From contig JAOXRT010000097.1 in NCBI GenBank assembly GCA_025800365.1, positions 1 to 62,467 of the forward strand: DNA of 62,467 nucleotides, in the 5' to 3' direction. A program made the position numbers and the translations under genes. The first letter of the stretch is position 1. Each line of letters opens with the position of its first letter. Shown here in pieces: positions 1 through 7,702 of the stretch. The notes under the pieces are model-generated. The model was not told where the DNA came from and did not search any database. It was given only the letters and a program-made list of their open reading frames with translations. Source of the DNA: Cellvibrionaceae bacterium (GTDB lineage Bacteria; Pseudomonadota; Gammaproteobacteria; Pseudomonadales; Cellvibrionaceae).

Positions 1-77
1 GGGAACATTGGGTGTCTATTGAGTAGAGAAATTAGAAAGAAAGCAGAAAGCGTAAAGAAAATAGAAAAAGAGAAGCG

Positions 78-1367
78 ATGATGAAAAAAACAAAACTACT
101 GGCACTGCTAGCCGCTAGCATCAGCATGCCAAGCTTAGCAGAAACCCAAATTATTCACGCTGGCACATTACTGGCCGTGCCTGGTGAAAAACCACTAAGC
201 CAACAAAGCCTAATTATTAAAGATGGCCGCGTACAAGAAGTAAAAGCTGGCTATATTAATGCGGCCGATGTTGGCGATGACGCAAAAGTTATCGATCTAA
301 AAGATAGCTTCGTAATGCCAGGCCTAATGGATATGCATGTACACCTGCAAGGCGAGCTAGGACCCAATAATGACAGCGAACGTTTGCGTATGTCCGATGC
401 CGATGTGGCTATGCAAAGCGCCCATTTTGCTAAAAAAACCTTGATGGCAGGTTTTACCACGGTGCGCGATCTAGGTGCCCAAAGCCCGCAGCATATTTAT
501 GCACTACGTGATGCCATTGCCAAAGGTTGGTTAGATGGCCCGCGCATTGTGGCATCGGGTGGTGTTGCAGTAACCGGTGGCCATGGTGATGTTGATGGCA
601 TGCGTCACGATCTATTAGAAAAATACACTTCTAAAACCATTTGTGATGGCCCATACGATTGCCGCCGTGCTACCCGTCGTGCCATTAAATTTAATGCCGA
701 TGTTATTAAAATTACCTCCACCGGTGGCGTACTATCCGATACCGATACTGGCACCGGCCAACAAATGGCCGATGACGAGCTGCGCGAAGTTGTCGATGCC
801 GCCCATGCATTAGGCCGAAAAGTTGCCAGCCATGCCCACGCGGCCGAAGGCATTAATGCTGCACTGCGCGCCGGCGTAGATAGCATCGAGCACGGCAGCT
901 ACGCTGATAAAGAAAGCATCAAGCTGTTTAAGAAAAACGGCGCCTATCTAGTGCCCACACTATTGGCAGGCGATACCGTAAAACAAATGGCCGAGAAATC
1001 GAACTTTATGTCGCCCGCCATTAAAGAAAAGGCGATACGCGTTGGCGGCGATATGATGGATAATTTCAGCAAGGCTTACCGCGCTGGCGTTAACATCGCC
1101 TTCGGTACTGATTCCGGCGTATCACGCCACGGTATCAATGCCGAAGAGGCCGTGCTAATGACCAAAGCCGGCATGAGCGAGATGGATGTGCTGCAATCGG
1201 CCACTGTAAATGCCGCAAAGCTAATCGGCCAAAGCAAAACCCTAGGCACACTAGAGCCAGGTAAATACGCCGATATCATCGCCACCAATGGCAGCCCACT
1301 AGCAGATATTAAAGAACTATTGGATGTCGATTTTGTGATGAAAGCCGGCAAGGTTTATAAGCTGTAG
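78..1367 (+). CDS. Secreted metal-dependent amidohydrolase (M38, prolidase-like)
   Basis: A 429-residue protein of the amidohydrolase superfamily, which hydrolyses C-N bonds in a metal-dependent TIM barrel. Residues 1-21 form a signal peptide (KK, hydrophobic stretch, SLA cleavage site), so it probably acts in the periplasm. Visible metal ligands are the HVH pair (H87, H89), a lysine in VIKITSTGG (K211, the position usually carboxylated), H252/H254 in SHAHA, H272 in IEHGS and D345 in FGTDSG. The set is complete, so it should be active. The closest family by pattern is the Xaa-Pro/Xaa-Arg dipeptidase-like group, but the substrate cannot be read from sequence. Two adjacent ATG codons (78 and 81) are possible starts. 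A stem-loop follows at 1430-1451. Confidence 0.85.
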   Translation: MMKKTKLLALLAASISMPSLAETQIIHAGTLLAVPGEKPLSQQSLIIKDGRVQEVKAGYINAADVGDDAKVIDLKDSFVMPGLMDMHVHLQGELGPNNDSERLRMSDADVAMQSAHFAKKTLMAGFTTVRDLGAQSPQHIYALRDAIAKGWLDGPRIVASGGVAVTGGHGDVDGMRHDLLEKYTSKTICDGPYDCRRATRRAIKFNADVIKITSTGGVLSDTDTGTGQQMADDELREVVDAAHALGRKVASHAHAAEGINAALRAGVDSIEHGSYADKESIKLFKKNGAYLVPTLLAGDTVKQMAEKSNFMSPAIKEKAIRVGGDMMDNFSKAYRAGVNIAFGTDSGVSRHGINAEEAVLMTKAGMSEMDVLQSATVNAAKLIGQSKTLGTLEPGKYADIIATNGSPLADIKELLDVDFVMKAGKVYKL

Positions 1368-1429
1368 TAAGGCCAGCAGCTCTCAACCTAAGGCAACTCC
1401 ACATCTAAGGCAATCCAAAACCCAATAAG

Positions 1430-1451
1430 GCATTAGCCGCAAGGCTAATGC
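1430..1451 (+). terminator. Stem-loop after the amidohydrolase gene
   Basis: Perfect 9-bp stem GCATTAGCC / GGCTAATGC closed by a GCAA tetraloop, followed by GCTTTACCCC. It lacks a clean T-run, so termination is an inference from its position 63 bases after the stop codon. Confidence 0.5.
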
Positions 1452-1570
1452 GCTTTACCCCATTTCAACGACTCGCTTGTAAGCAATCCATTAAAATTTG
1501 CATGGATCAAGTATAGCAATGCCAATACTGGCCATTGCTTTGTCTGCTGTAACCCAAATAATGAGACTGT

Positions 1571-2170
1571 ATGAAATTTATACCAGTAGCCTGTGCCGCG
1601 CTGTTAACCGCATCTTGCGCCTCACAACAAACCTATAAGTTCTACCAAGGCCCCCAAAAGCTTCCAACAGAGCTTTCCACAATCAAGCCCAAACGACCAT
1701 TTGCCGCCCCCGGCATTTATGTAAGATATGTAGACGGAAAATACATATCCGAGTATGAATCTATGGCGGGCTATCCGGCGACGGTTCAAGAAGCCAATAT
1801 GCTAAAACCACTGGTTTTTCAGGTAGAGCCAGGCCCGCATCGATTTAATGTTGGTTTCAGCTATACCGATGTGGCCAACAAATTTGCCACAGTAAGCCAG
1901 ATGACAAGCACAGCCCTAGCAAGCGGCGTCGCGATCGGATCATCGAAGATCGTAAATTACCGACAATTTGCGGATATAGAAGTAAACACAAAAGCCAACA
2001 AAGTTTACCAACTTAACTACCAGTGGGACGAGAAAAGCGGCGTTACCTTTTACGTAGATGAGTGCGATCAACAAGAAAAGGCCTGTAAAAAAATTCCTGC
2101 CAAAATAGAAAAACAGGAATACACAATCACCCCGGGCTTGCCTACAGGTTACGATCTGCTGGCAAAGTAG
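1571..2170 (+). CDS. Putative outer-membrane lipoprotein, function unknown
   Basis: A 199-residue protein starting with a short lipoprotein-type signal (MKFIPVACAALLTASC). The likely lipidated cysteine is C16 in TASC; the -3 position is Thr rather than the usual Leu, so the lipobox is slightly atypical. The mature part has no hydrophobic segment, ends near a beta-rich stretch, and has a Cys pair late in the chain (DECDQQEKACKK, about residues 162-171) that could form a disulphide. No enzyme motif is visible. The gene stands alone between two hairpin-bearing gaps and no strong Shine-Dalgarno precedes ATG 1571. I do not recognise the family. Confidence 0.65.
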   Translation: MKFIPVACAALLTASCASQQTYKFYQGPQKLPTELSTIKPKRPFAAPGIYVRYVDGKYISEYESMAGYPATVQEANMLKPLVFQVEPGPHRFNVGFSYTDVANKFATVSQMTSTALASGVAIGSSKIVNYRQFADIEVNTKANKVYQLNYQWDEKSGVTFYVDECDQQEKACKKIPAKIEKQEYTITPGLPTGYDLLAK

Positions 2171-2252
2171 CTAGGGCCAGTTAGAGTGATGTTTGCCTGG
2201 TGATGGGTTTGCATCGTAAAAGCCATGGTTACAGCCCTAAAGCACATTAGCC

Positions 2253-2285
2253 AAGTGCCGTGGTCTCTTAAGAGGCACGGCACTT
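2253..2285. terminator. Strong stem-loop in the 2.2-2.7 kb gap
   Basis: Arms AAGTGCCGTG (2253-2262) and CACGGCACTT (2276-2285) pair perfectly, with a further palindromic CTCTTAAGAG inside the loop. It may end transcription of the lipoprotein gene, but there is no T-run on either side. Confidence 0.4.
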
Positions 2286-2747
2286 CAGTCTTACACAGTA
2301 TTAATCGTAAATCGCTTAATCCCAAGTCTTCTGTTTAATTCGGGAATTAACTATTAACACTCTAAAACCTACCCAGTAATCAACCATTTACTCCAAATAT
2401 AGGCTTGCTTAAGATCCGCTACACAAGAGAAAAAGCAAAATACCGGCCTAAAAATAATGATATAGGCGCCAAGCCTGTTTAATTCGGTATGAATTTCCTG
2501 CTACTTGTAAAAGTGCAAATAAAACAATAAATTAGAGCTTTAGACAAAGGAATGCAGCAAGCGATTAAAATGGACACCACCCTATTATTTCTGAAATCCC
2601 CAAATTAATAAGACGCGTCCGCTTTTTGGTTGTAATTCTGCCTGTCTTTTTATTTAGCTGTTATATTACTTTATCGAATTAAAACAGAGTTTGTAGTATC
2701 GGCGACAGGATGACTGAAGATAATTTTAACTTAACCTTAAGGTGAAA
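2286..2747. other. AT-rich gap before the cassette block
   Basis: No supported gene. The 13-mer CTGTTTAATTCGG occurs twice in direct orientation (2331-2343 and 2475-2487), 144 bases apart. The sequence is AT-rich and could contain the promoter for the first accessory genes. I found neither an integrase gene nor a convincing attI or attC site here. Confidence 0.5.
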
Positions 2748-2996
2748 ATGATGACGTTAAAAAATACAAACCGTAATATTACTTTTAAAGGAGCTGGTGA
2801 GCACGATGTTTCAGAGGTGATAATCAGTTCTGGAGAGCACGATGTAGAGCGTGGGGATTTAGATGCTCGTATTAGTTACACAATATCATATAAAGGAACT
2901 GGAGCTTTAACTGCTCCAGACATAGACCAGCAAATGGCGGAGGCCGTTGCCGAAGCAGTTAAGAACAAAGTTGCTGAGATTCAAGGACAACAATAA
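2748..2996 (+). CDS. Small hypothetical protein with duplicated GEHDV motif
   Basis: An 82-residue acidic protein with no signal peptide or membrane segment. The GEHDV pentapeptide occurs twice, about 13 residues apart, near the N-terminus (GAGEHDVSEV and SSGEHDVERG), followed by a beta-like stretch and an alanine-rich amphipathic C-terminal helix. The start is set at ATG 2748, which sits five bases after AAGG; an in-frame GTG at 2742 overlaps that motif and is less likely. The next gene begins 27 bases after the stop, so the two are probably co-transcribed and may be partners. I do not recognise the family. Confidence 0.6.
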   Translation: MMTLKNTNRNITFKGAGEHDVSEVIISSGEHDVERGDLDARISYTISYKGTGALTAPDIDQQMAEAVAEAVKNKVAEIQGQQ

Positions 2997-3022
2997 TAAC
3001 AGTGCTCGTACTAAGGAAAAAT

Positions 3023-3964
3023 ATGAACTCTTTTAAAAATCTAACCAAATTGTTCAAATCAGGAGCGCTTCCTGTAGTAATAAGTGATTCTGATTACGTT
3101 TTAAATGCCTTTTCGCTTGAAGGTTTTGATGTATGCACTCTTTCAAATGCGTTGAGTCAAAGGGGTGATTTTAAAGAAGTATTATTGGCTGTTGTAGACC
3201 CTAGTGCGAGCCCTTCTTCTGATATATTTGATAAAACATTTGCAAATAGTTCAGTTTTAATCTGTCCGCTAATGTCGTTTGGGGCGGATACTAAATCTAT
3301 AGATTATTTCATATCCACATTAAAAAATATTGATTTTGAAATTGCATGTGAGAATGGCAGAAACTGCCTTGAGAAACTTCAAAGTCAAGAAGGAGCCATT
3401 ACCGTTTCGACCTTAGGCAAAAATCTGTCAGTTGAGCTAGGCGAGGATCTAGAAGTGTTTGCCCCCAAAGTTAACCCTGTCATAAAGCCTGGAGAATGGA
3501 TTAGTGTCAGCCAGTTCTTAGAAATAGCTCTTATACCAAACAAAGATTATAGTTGTTTTAATGTAAACGGGGAGTTTGTTTGTGAAGGTGTATCCGTAGC
3601 TTTTCATAGACATAACTATGAGGAATCAGGCCCTTTAGCGCATGAAGCTTGGGGTATTTTTCAAAAAATCCGAGAAAGCAAAGATTTTCCAATAACGCTA
3701 AGCGTTATTGATTCAGAGGTGGTTAGTATAAAAACCAATAGCAATCAAGAGATTTTGGAATTAATTAAGCCACTTACTGACGAAGTTTTTCATGGCAAGC
3801 TAATAGAAGTTGCTTTCGCCTCACTACTCCCTTCAAAAAAAACTGATTGGAATATAAATTCTCAGTTAAATGAAGCAGCTGGTGGAGTTCACTTGGCTTT
3901 AGGGACTGGGGTTAAGGCTGCACATATTGATTTTGTATGCCCAACTGCAATAGTGGAGTGGTAG
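3023..3964 (+). CDS. Hypothetical protein with weak M29 aminopeptidase-like C-terminus
   Basis: A 313-residue soluble protein. ATG 3023 is preceded by AAGGA with five bases of spacing and is preferred over the upstream GTG at 3002. The N-terminal third has a helix-strand pattern. The C-terminal half has features that loosely recall M29-type metallopeptidases: a glycine/proline region around IKPGEW, a FNVNGEFVCEG strand, and a late NEAAGGVHLALGTG...HIDFV segment like the conserved end of that family. The metal ligand set is not clearly complete, so activity is uncertain and it could be a binding-only relative. It forms a two-gene unit with the small protein upstream and ends just before the first attC site. 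Confidence 0.6.
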   Translation: MNSFKNLTKLFKSGALPVVISDSDYVLNAFSLEGFDVCTLSNALSQRGDFKEVLLAVVDPSASPSSDIFDKTFANSSVLICPLMSFGADTKSIDYFISTLKNIDFEIACENGRNCLEKLQSQEGAITVSTLGKNLSVELGEDLEVFAPKVNPVIKPGEWISVSQFLEIALIPNKDYSCFNVNGEFVCEGVSVAFHRHNYEESGPLAHEAWGIFQKIRESKDFPITLSVIDSEVVSIKTNSNQEILELIKPLTDEVFHGKLIEVAFASLLPSKKTDWNINSQLNEAAGGVHLALGTGVKAAHIDFVCPTAIVEW

Positions 3965-3969
3965 GCAAT

Positions 3970-4068
3970 ATAACAAGTTGCTCAAGAAGGACGTAAAAAG
4001 CTCGGCTTGCGCTCCTTCGTCGCTAATTGTAGCCAAGCTGTTCACGCCTCTTAGCAAGGCGTTATAAG
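3970..4068 (+). repeat. attC-like site 1
   Basis: Begins TAACAAGTTGCTCAAGA and ends TCTTAGCAAGGCGTTATA. The two ends pair as TATAAC/GTTATA, then TTGCT/AGCAA and AAGA/TCTT with unpaired bases between, which is the imperfect hairpin expected of attC. Length (about 99 bases) and ends resemble Vibrio-type repeats. Confidence 0.8.
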
Positions 4069-4117
4069 TCTACAAGAGCGTAGCTATGCAATATAACTCG
4101 ACTAGTGGAGCTAAAAA

Positions 4118-4324
4118 TTGAGCCAGACTGACAAACTCACGAGAGAAGAAATGGATCAAATGTTTCAGCTGATAAAAAGGTACACTGAAACGGAAATGGA
4201 TCAGTGGGATCTTTGGAAGTTTGATACAAAACGAGAAAAGATATATATGTCTCTATCGCGCAAAGTGCCAAGCGATGAGGCATCGGGATATTTCGATATT
4301 TCTCATTTACTAAAAAATAAATAG
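4118..4324 (+). CDS. Small hypothetical cassette protein
   Basis: A 68-residue soluble protein rich in charged residues, with a helical N-terminus (EEMDQMFQLIKRY) and a tryptophan-containing middle (MDQWDLWKFD). The start is TTG 4118, supported by GGAG at 4107-4110 with seven bases of spacing; no in-frame ATG gives a comparable length. It lies 50 bases after attC site 1 and shares its cassette with the next gene, since no attC separates them. The family is not recognised. A soluble helical protein paired with a small membrane protein is a frequent cassette arrangement, but nothing here proves a toxin-immunity role. Confidence 0.6.
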   Translation: MSQTDKLTREEMDQMFQLIKRYTETEMDQWDLWKFDTKREKIYMSLSRKVPSDEASGYFDISHLLKNK

Positions 4325-4358
4325 AAGTCATGAATGTTTCTGCGTTTTAAACATAGAT

Positions 4359-4685
4359 ATGAAAAATTTTGCTAAGTCCGTACTTATTGTTAGTGCTCCC
4401 CTAGTAGTCTATTTCCTTGGAGGAAATGCATTAAAAGCAATCTCAGAGTGGAAAAATAGGCCATATATAGAGATGTATGAAGCCCAGAAAGAGCACGAGG
4501 GACCCAGCTGGTCGTTGAGTGAAGAAGTGGCAATGAGCAGATATGGTATAGATTTGAACGAGATTCGAATTGAGTCAGAGCGTAGGGAAAAATATAGAAG
4601 CTCAGCAACTTTAAGTTTTATTGTTCTAATGATTTTGACTATATTAGGTGAAGCAAAGTGGCTTTCGAGAAAGCTGAACATATAA
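4359..4685 (+). CDS. Small membrane protein with two TM helices
   Basis: A 108-residue protein with hydrophobic segments at about residues 6-26 and 83-100. Between them is a charged loop of about 55 residues (EMYEAQKEHEGPSWSLSEEVAMSRYG...). ATG 4359 follows a short AT-rich gap 34 bases after the previous stop and has no clear Shine-Dalgarno, so translational coupling to the upstream gene is plausible. The stop TAA (4683-4685) is part of the TATAACAA that opens attC site 2. The family is not recognised. Confidence 0.6.
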   Translation: MKNFAKSVLIVSAPLVVYFLGGNALKAISEWKNRPYIEMYEAQKEHEGPSWSLSEEVAMSRYGIDLNEIRIESERREKYRSSATLSFIVLMILTILGEAKWLSRKLNI

Positions 4686-4755
4686 CAAGAAAATGTTGTT
4701 CAGCGCTATCACGCTCGGGCTCACTGTCGTTCGTCGCAAATTTGAGCGTTAGCTA
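4681..4755 (+). repeat. attC-like site 2
   Basis: Begins TATAACAAGA overlapping the preceding stop codon and ends TTTGAGCGTTAGCTA, with a central ACGCTCGGGCTCACTGTCG-type stretch often seen in attC sites. The end-to-end pairing is weaker than in sites 3, 5 and 6. Confidence 0.65.
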
Positions 4756-4767
4756 CAAGGATCTACC

Positions 4768-5646
4768 ATGGAAGAGCTAATCGAGTTTTTGGAAAGCAAT
4801 TCTAAGAACAATCACGAACGGGAAAATGATATTCCAATAGCGATTAAGTGCTTTAATGATCTGGAAGATGTTTCTAAAAATCTAAGAAAAGAAATGTTTC
4901 CGTCAAAATTATGGCCCGCAAAGGCTATACAGGCTTCTGTAATTCTTGGTGCGATGGTTGAACTCAATGGAAGCATTATTTCGTCGCTAAAAAGTGGCTA
5001 TTACAGTTCGGTAGAGTGCCTTTTTAGAGTTACTATTGAACATGCTGTTAATGTTATATATATCTTCGAAAATAATGATATTGAACGGTCACGAAGTTAT
5101 CTTAAGCACGCGATAGAAAGCCTTGAAGATAAATCTAAGAAGAGAGACAGAAGAGCTGTTCGAGAAAACGATTCAATTGATAAGTTTGGTGCCGATCAAC
5201 GACTTTCGTTCGCAAGCATGCTTAAGACCGCTAATCCAAATCTTTTTAAAGAAAAAAAATTGAAATGGCCTAATGCTTTTGAAAGATTCAAGGCCGTAGG
5301 TTTGGAAAAGGGCTATAGGAATTTATACAGCACAGCATCAGATTCCGTTCACAGTATGTCAGAAGATGTTATCAATTCAATTGTTGCTTACAATTGCCCT
5401 GGCCCAGCGCAGGAAGCTCTTCTTGAATCCAATGAAAGTTACAGGAAGTCCTTTAGTATCTACCTATCACTTTGGGCCTTAGAATATTTTGCCGAAGCAC
5501 TGGAATTAGTAGCAACGTCCATTGAGAGCGAGTCATTAAAAGAAGTAGAAAAAGCAAGGGCATCGTTGTTTGAGTGCATAATCGATCACGAGGTTGAAGC
5601 GTTCGAGCTTTCAGCTAACAATGCATTGCAGCGGGCGTGCCGCTGA
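4768..5646 (+). CDS. Hypothetical 292-aa cassette protein, DUF5677-like
   Basis: A 292-residue soluble, mostly helical protein without signal peptide. The central part contains a patch (SGYYSSVECLFRVTIEHAVN) and a later SDSVHS segment. This pattern of an R-x-x-x-E helix followed by a conserved His region resembles DUF5677-type proteins of unknown function. ATG 4768 lies 13 bases after attC site 2 with CAAGG upstream. The last codons run into attC site 3: the TAACA motif of that site encodes the SANNALQ residues near the C-terminus, so the C-terminal tail is set by the recombination site. The family assignment comes from memory of the pattern and is tentative. Confidence 0.6.
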   Translation: MEELIEFLESNSKNNHERENDIPIAIKCFNDLEDVSKNLRKEMFPSKLWPAKAIQASVILGAMVELNGSIISSLKSGYYSSVECLFRVTIEHAVNVIYIFENNDIERSRSYLKHAIESLEDKSKKRDRRAVRENDSIDKFGADQRLSFASMLKTANPNLFKEKKLKWPNAFERFKAVGLEKGYRNLYSTASDSVHSMSEDVINSIVAYNCPGPAQEALLESNESYRKSFSIYLSLWALEYFAEALELVATSIESESLKEVEKARASLFECIIDHEVEAFELSANNALQRACR

Positions 5647-5660
5647 ATGCGGCGTTAACC
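5614..5660 (+). repeat. attC-like site 3 (short, overlaps a coding end)
   Basis: GCTAACA opens the site and GGCGTTAACC closes it. The arm GCATTGCAGCGG pairs with CCGCTGAATGC apart from one unpaired base, the extrahelical base typical of attC. The site is only 47 bases long and covers the stop codon of the preceding gene. Confidence 0.8.
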
Positions 5661-5673
5661 GATCAGTGAGACG

Positions 5674-6005
5674 ATGGGCAATAATAACGAGGTAAATGCC
5701 AAAGGTAAGTTCGAGTTGCATTCGGCTACATACCACGAAGACCTCGAGTGGGTAAAATTCTGTGTTGAATCGGGTTGCGATATCAGCCTCAAAGACAATT
5801 ATGGCTGGAACTCCGATAGTTTGGGCTATCGACATGGCCAGTACTTCTGATGTGGGGGTTGCCGAATCTATTATTGAGTATCTATTTAATAATGGCGCTG
5901 AAGTGAGTATAGAGGCCAAGGCCTGGTGAGTCACTCATAGACTTCGCCAAGAATGTGGACGATGATGTTGCAATATTTGTAGAAAAGTTATTAGGCAATA
6001 GTTAA
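5674..6005 (+). pseudogene. Frameshifted ankyrin-repeat-type cassette gene
   Basis: Starting at ATG 5674 the reading frame gives HSATYHEDLEWVKFCVESGCDISLKDNYGW and then changes into an unrelated short tail. Reading one base on at TGGAACTCC (5806-5814) restores TPIVWAIDMASTSDV and SIIEYLFNNGAEVS. A second one-base shift near TGGTGA (5926-5931) restores GESLIDFAKNV and AIFVEKLLG, ending at TAA 6003-6005 inside the next attC. The restored product (about 110 residues) shows the A-x-x-x-x-x-L...L-x-x-G-A-D/E rhythm of ankyrin repeats. Both shifts have the same sense (one extra base, or two missing). Either the gene is decaying or the sequence has two errors. Confidence 0.7.
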
Positions 6006-6093
6006 CAAGGTTGGGCATTTTGCACGGCCAAAAAACGGCCGAGCGGGACAGGCGACACTGCGTTCCGCTTGCCCATGCCAACAGCGGTAGGGC
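6001..6093 (+). repeat. attC-like site 4
   Basis: Opens GTTAACAAGGTTGGGCA and closes TGCCCATGCCAACAGCGGTAGGGC in two pieces; TGGGCA pairs with TGCCCA and GCGGGA with TTCCGC. The terminal core reads GCGGTAGGGC where GCGTTAGGGC is usual, so recombination activity may be reduced. Confidence 0.65.
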
Positions 6094-6111
6094 AATCACA
6101 AGGAACCAGCA

Positions 6112-6927
6112 ATGAGTGATGAAGATGTAGAAGAGAACAAACTTCCTAAAAGCGGAAAAGTATCAAAGGTAACCCGTGGCGCCTTGTCAGCCGTAGGCGG
6201 TGCTGTACCCATTGCGGGTGGAGTTTTTTCTGCAATCGCTGGTGCTTGGTCTGAGCTTGAGCAAGATAAGGTAAATCGTTTCTTCGAACATTGGGTTCGA
6301 ATGCTTGAAGATGAGCTGAAAGAAAAAGAAGAGACCATTATCGAGATAATGGGAAGACTCGATCTTCAAGATCAAGCAATTTCAGAGCGAGTCGAGAGTC
6401 GGTCTTACCAGTCCCTTTTAAAGAAAACATTCAGGGAGTGGTCATGCGCTGAAAGCGAGGAAAAGCGCGAATATATACGTAATATCCTTTCAAATGCGGC
6501 TAGCTGCCAAGTATCCAGTGATGATGTGGTCCGATTGTTTATTGACTGGATTAATCTCTATTCAGAAATGCATTTTCAAGTTATTGGCGCAATCTATAAC
6601 AGCGACGGGATCACCAGAGGCCAAATTTGGAGAAAAATTGGCAAGGGGCAAGTCCGTGAAGACTCAGCGGATGCTGATTTATACAAACTCCTTTTCAGGG
6701 ATCTCAGTACTGGCGGCATTATTCGCCAGTATAAAGAGCGAGATTACATGGGTAATGTATTACCCAAAGCACCGCAAAGACGCCCTAAAGGTAGTGGCCC
6801 TAAGCCACCGGTATCAGCTTTCGATGAAAATGAAGGCTATGAACTCACAGCGCTAGGGCAGCAGTTCATACATTACGCTATGACAGATTTACCCATGAGA
6901 ATAGAGTTCAATGCCTCGCCAGAATAA
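6112..6927 (+). CDS. Hypothetical 271-aa cassette protein with glycine-rich hydrophobic segment
   Basis: A 271-residue protein. Residues about 24-46 form a small-residue-rich hydrophobic segment (GALSAVGGAVPIAGGVFSAI) that could insert in a membrane. Residues 47-90 are a charged, coiled-coil-like helix (ELEQDKVNRFFEHW... KEKEETIIEIM), followed by a helical domain (FREWSCAESEEKREYIRNIL) and a winged-helix-like C-terminal part (GAIYNSDGITRGQIW...DLYKLLFRDLSTGGII). ATG 6112 follows AAGGAACC at 6100-6107. Such a build, a membrane-active segment plus sensor-like helices, is common among phage-defence effectors, but that role is an inference. It is a single-gene cassette between attC sites 4 and 5. 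Confidence 0.65.
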   Translation: MSDEDVEENKLPKSGKVSKVTRGALSAVGGAVPIAGGVFSAIAGAWSELEQDKVNRFFEHWVRMLEDELKEKEETIIEIMGRLDLQDQAISERVESRSYQSLLKKTFREWSCAESEEKREYIRNILSNAASCQVSSDDVVRLFIDWINLYSEMHFQVIGAIYNSDGITRGQIWRKIGKGQVREDSADADLYKLLFRDLSTGGIIRQYKERDYMGNVLPKAPQRRPKGSGPKPPVSAFDENEGYELTALGQQFIHYAMTDLPMRIEFNASPE

Positions 6928-6930
6928 AAG

Positions 6931-7008
6931 CCCTAACAAAGCCAGCCAGAGGGGCCAAAAAACCGCCGATTCACTCTGGTTTTTCGGCCCCTGCTGGCGG
7001 CGTTGGCA
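6931..7008 (+). repeat. attC-like site 5
   Basis: Opens CCCTAACAAAGCCAGC and closes GCTGGCGGCGTTGGCAC. GCCAGC pairs with GCTGGC, AGGGGCC with GGCCCC and AAAAACC with GGTTTTT, with unpaired bases between blocks. One of the clearest attC folds in the array. Confidence 0.85.
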
Positions 7009-7026
7009 CTACAAAAAGGAGGTTTC

Positions 7027-7647
7027 GTGACTTGGCATAGTCAAAAGAAAATATTGCTAGCTGTTGCCGTAATATTGATCGGACTACTTAGTTTCGCCAT
7101 AGGCGTTAGCTTCGGTACGTCCTACGACAAGGGTTCTTTTATTAATGTATTGTTTCCCGCGTTAAGCGTCGTCGGTAACTGGGTTACTGGTATCGGTGCT
7201 GTCGCCGCTGTATTTACTTCTCTTTGGCTAGCAGACAACCAAAGAAAATTAAACTCTGAAGATATAGGCGTAAAGTTCAACTTAATAGTATCTCCACCAG
7301 ACATGACAAAGCGGCTAATGGTTTCCGCTGTAAGTAAAGGAAATAGGCCTGCAAATGTAAAGTCTCTTTCAATATATTCGGGGGACTCAACTGTTGCTAT
7401 GTGGGTAAAAGATCTCGATCCACAATCAAGTCATCTTCCTTTGGTAATGCCTTATGGCCATGATGCAAGTTTCATATTAGTGCCTGATACAGAGTCATTC
7501 ATCATTGACTATGTACAGGAGCATTGTGAGGGTAAATATTCAGGCCTGAAAATGCAGCTAAATACTACCCTTGGTAGTTTTTCTATACCTTTCAGCAAGG
7601 AAATATTAGAACACCTTCAAAACTTTGGTGCTAACAATTCAAGCTAA
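7027..7647 (+). CDS. Membrane-anchored hypothetical protein, two TM helices
   Basis: A 206-residue protein with hydrophobic helices at about residues 8-27 (ILLAVAVILIGLLSFAIGV) and 40-68 (LFPALSVVGNWVTGIGAVAA), then a cytoplasmic domain of about 135 residues with predicted beta strands (FNLIVSPPDM, RPANVKSLSIYSG). The start is GTG 7027, preceded by AGGAGG at 7017-7022. A TTG at 7003 lies inside the attC core and is rejected. The layout (two TM helices followed by a soluble domain) recalls small membrane proteins frequent in integron cassettes; the family is not recognised. The C-terminal codons overlap attC site 6. Confidence 0.65.
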   Translation: MTWHSQKKILLAVAVILIGLLSFAIGVSFGTSYDKGSFINVLFPALSVVGNWVTGIGAVAAVFTSLWLADNQRKLNSEDIGVKFNLIVSPPDMTKRLMVSAVSKGNRPANVKSLSIYSGDSTVAMWVKDLDPQSSHLPLVMPYGHDASFILVPDTESFIIDYVQEHCEGKYSGLKMQLNTTLGSFSIPFSKEILEHLQNFGANNSS

Positions 7648-7687
7648 GGGGCGCAACAAAGCTGCGCCCCTGCTTGAATCGTTGAAT
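7629..7687 (+). repeat. attC-like site 6 (near-perfect hairpin)
   Basis: Opens TGCTAACA and closes with GTTGAAT, which fits the GTTRRRY core exactly. ATTCAAGC pairs with GCTTGAAT and GGGGCGC with GCGCCCC, around a 9-base loop, with TAA opposite a single T as the unpaired bases. The stop codon of the preceding gene lies inside the site. Confidence 0.85.
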
Positions 7688-7702
7688 GTATGAGTCAATG
7701 AA

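Noticed and set aside
2286-2747. Possible attI site or integrase remnant at the left edge of the cassettes
   Set aside because: No integrase motifs (R..HxRH..Y) and no recognisable attI; only a 13-bp direct repeat.
2748-3964. RiPP-type peptide cluster
   Set aside because: The small protein has no visible leader/core boundary or Cys/Ser/Thr-rich core, and no modifying enzyme could be named, so this was kept only as one open possibility.
7003-7026. TTG start for the two-TM cassette protein
   Set aside because: It falls inside the attC core; GTG 7027 has AGGAGG upstream.
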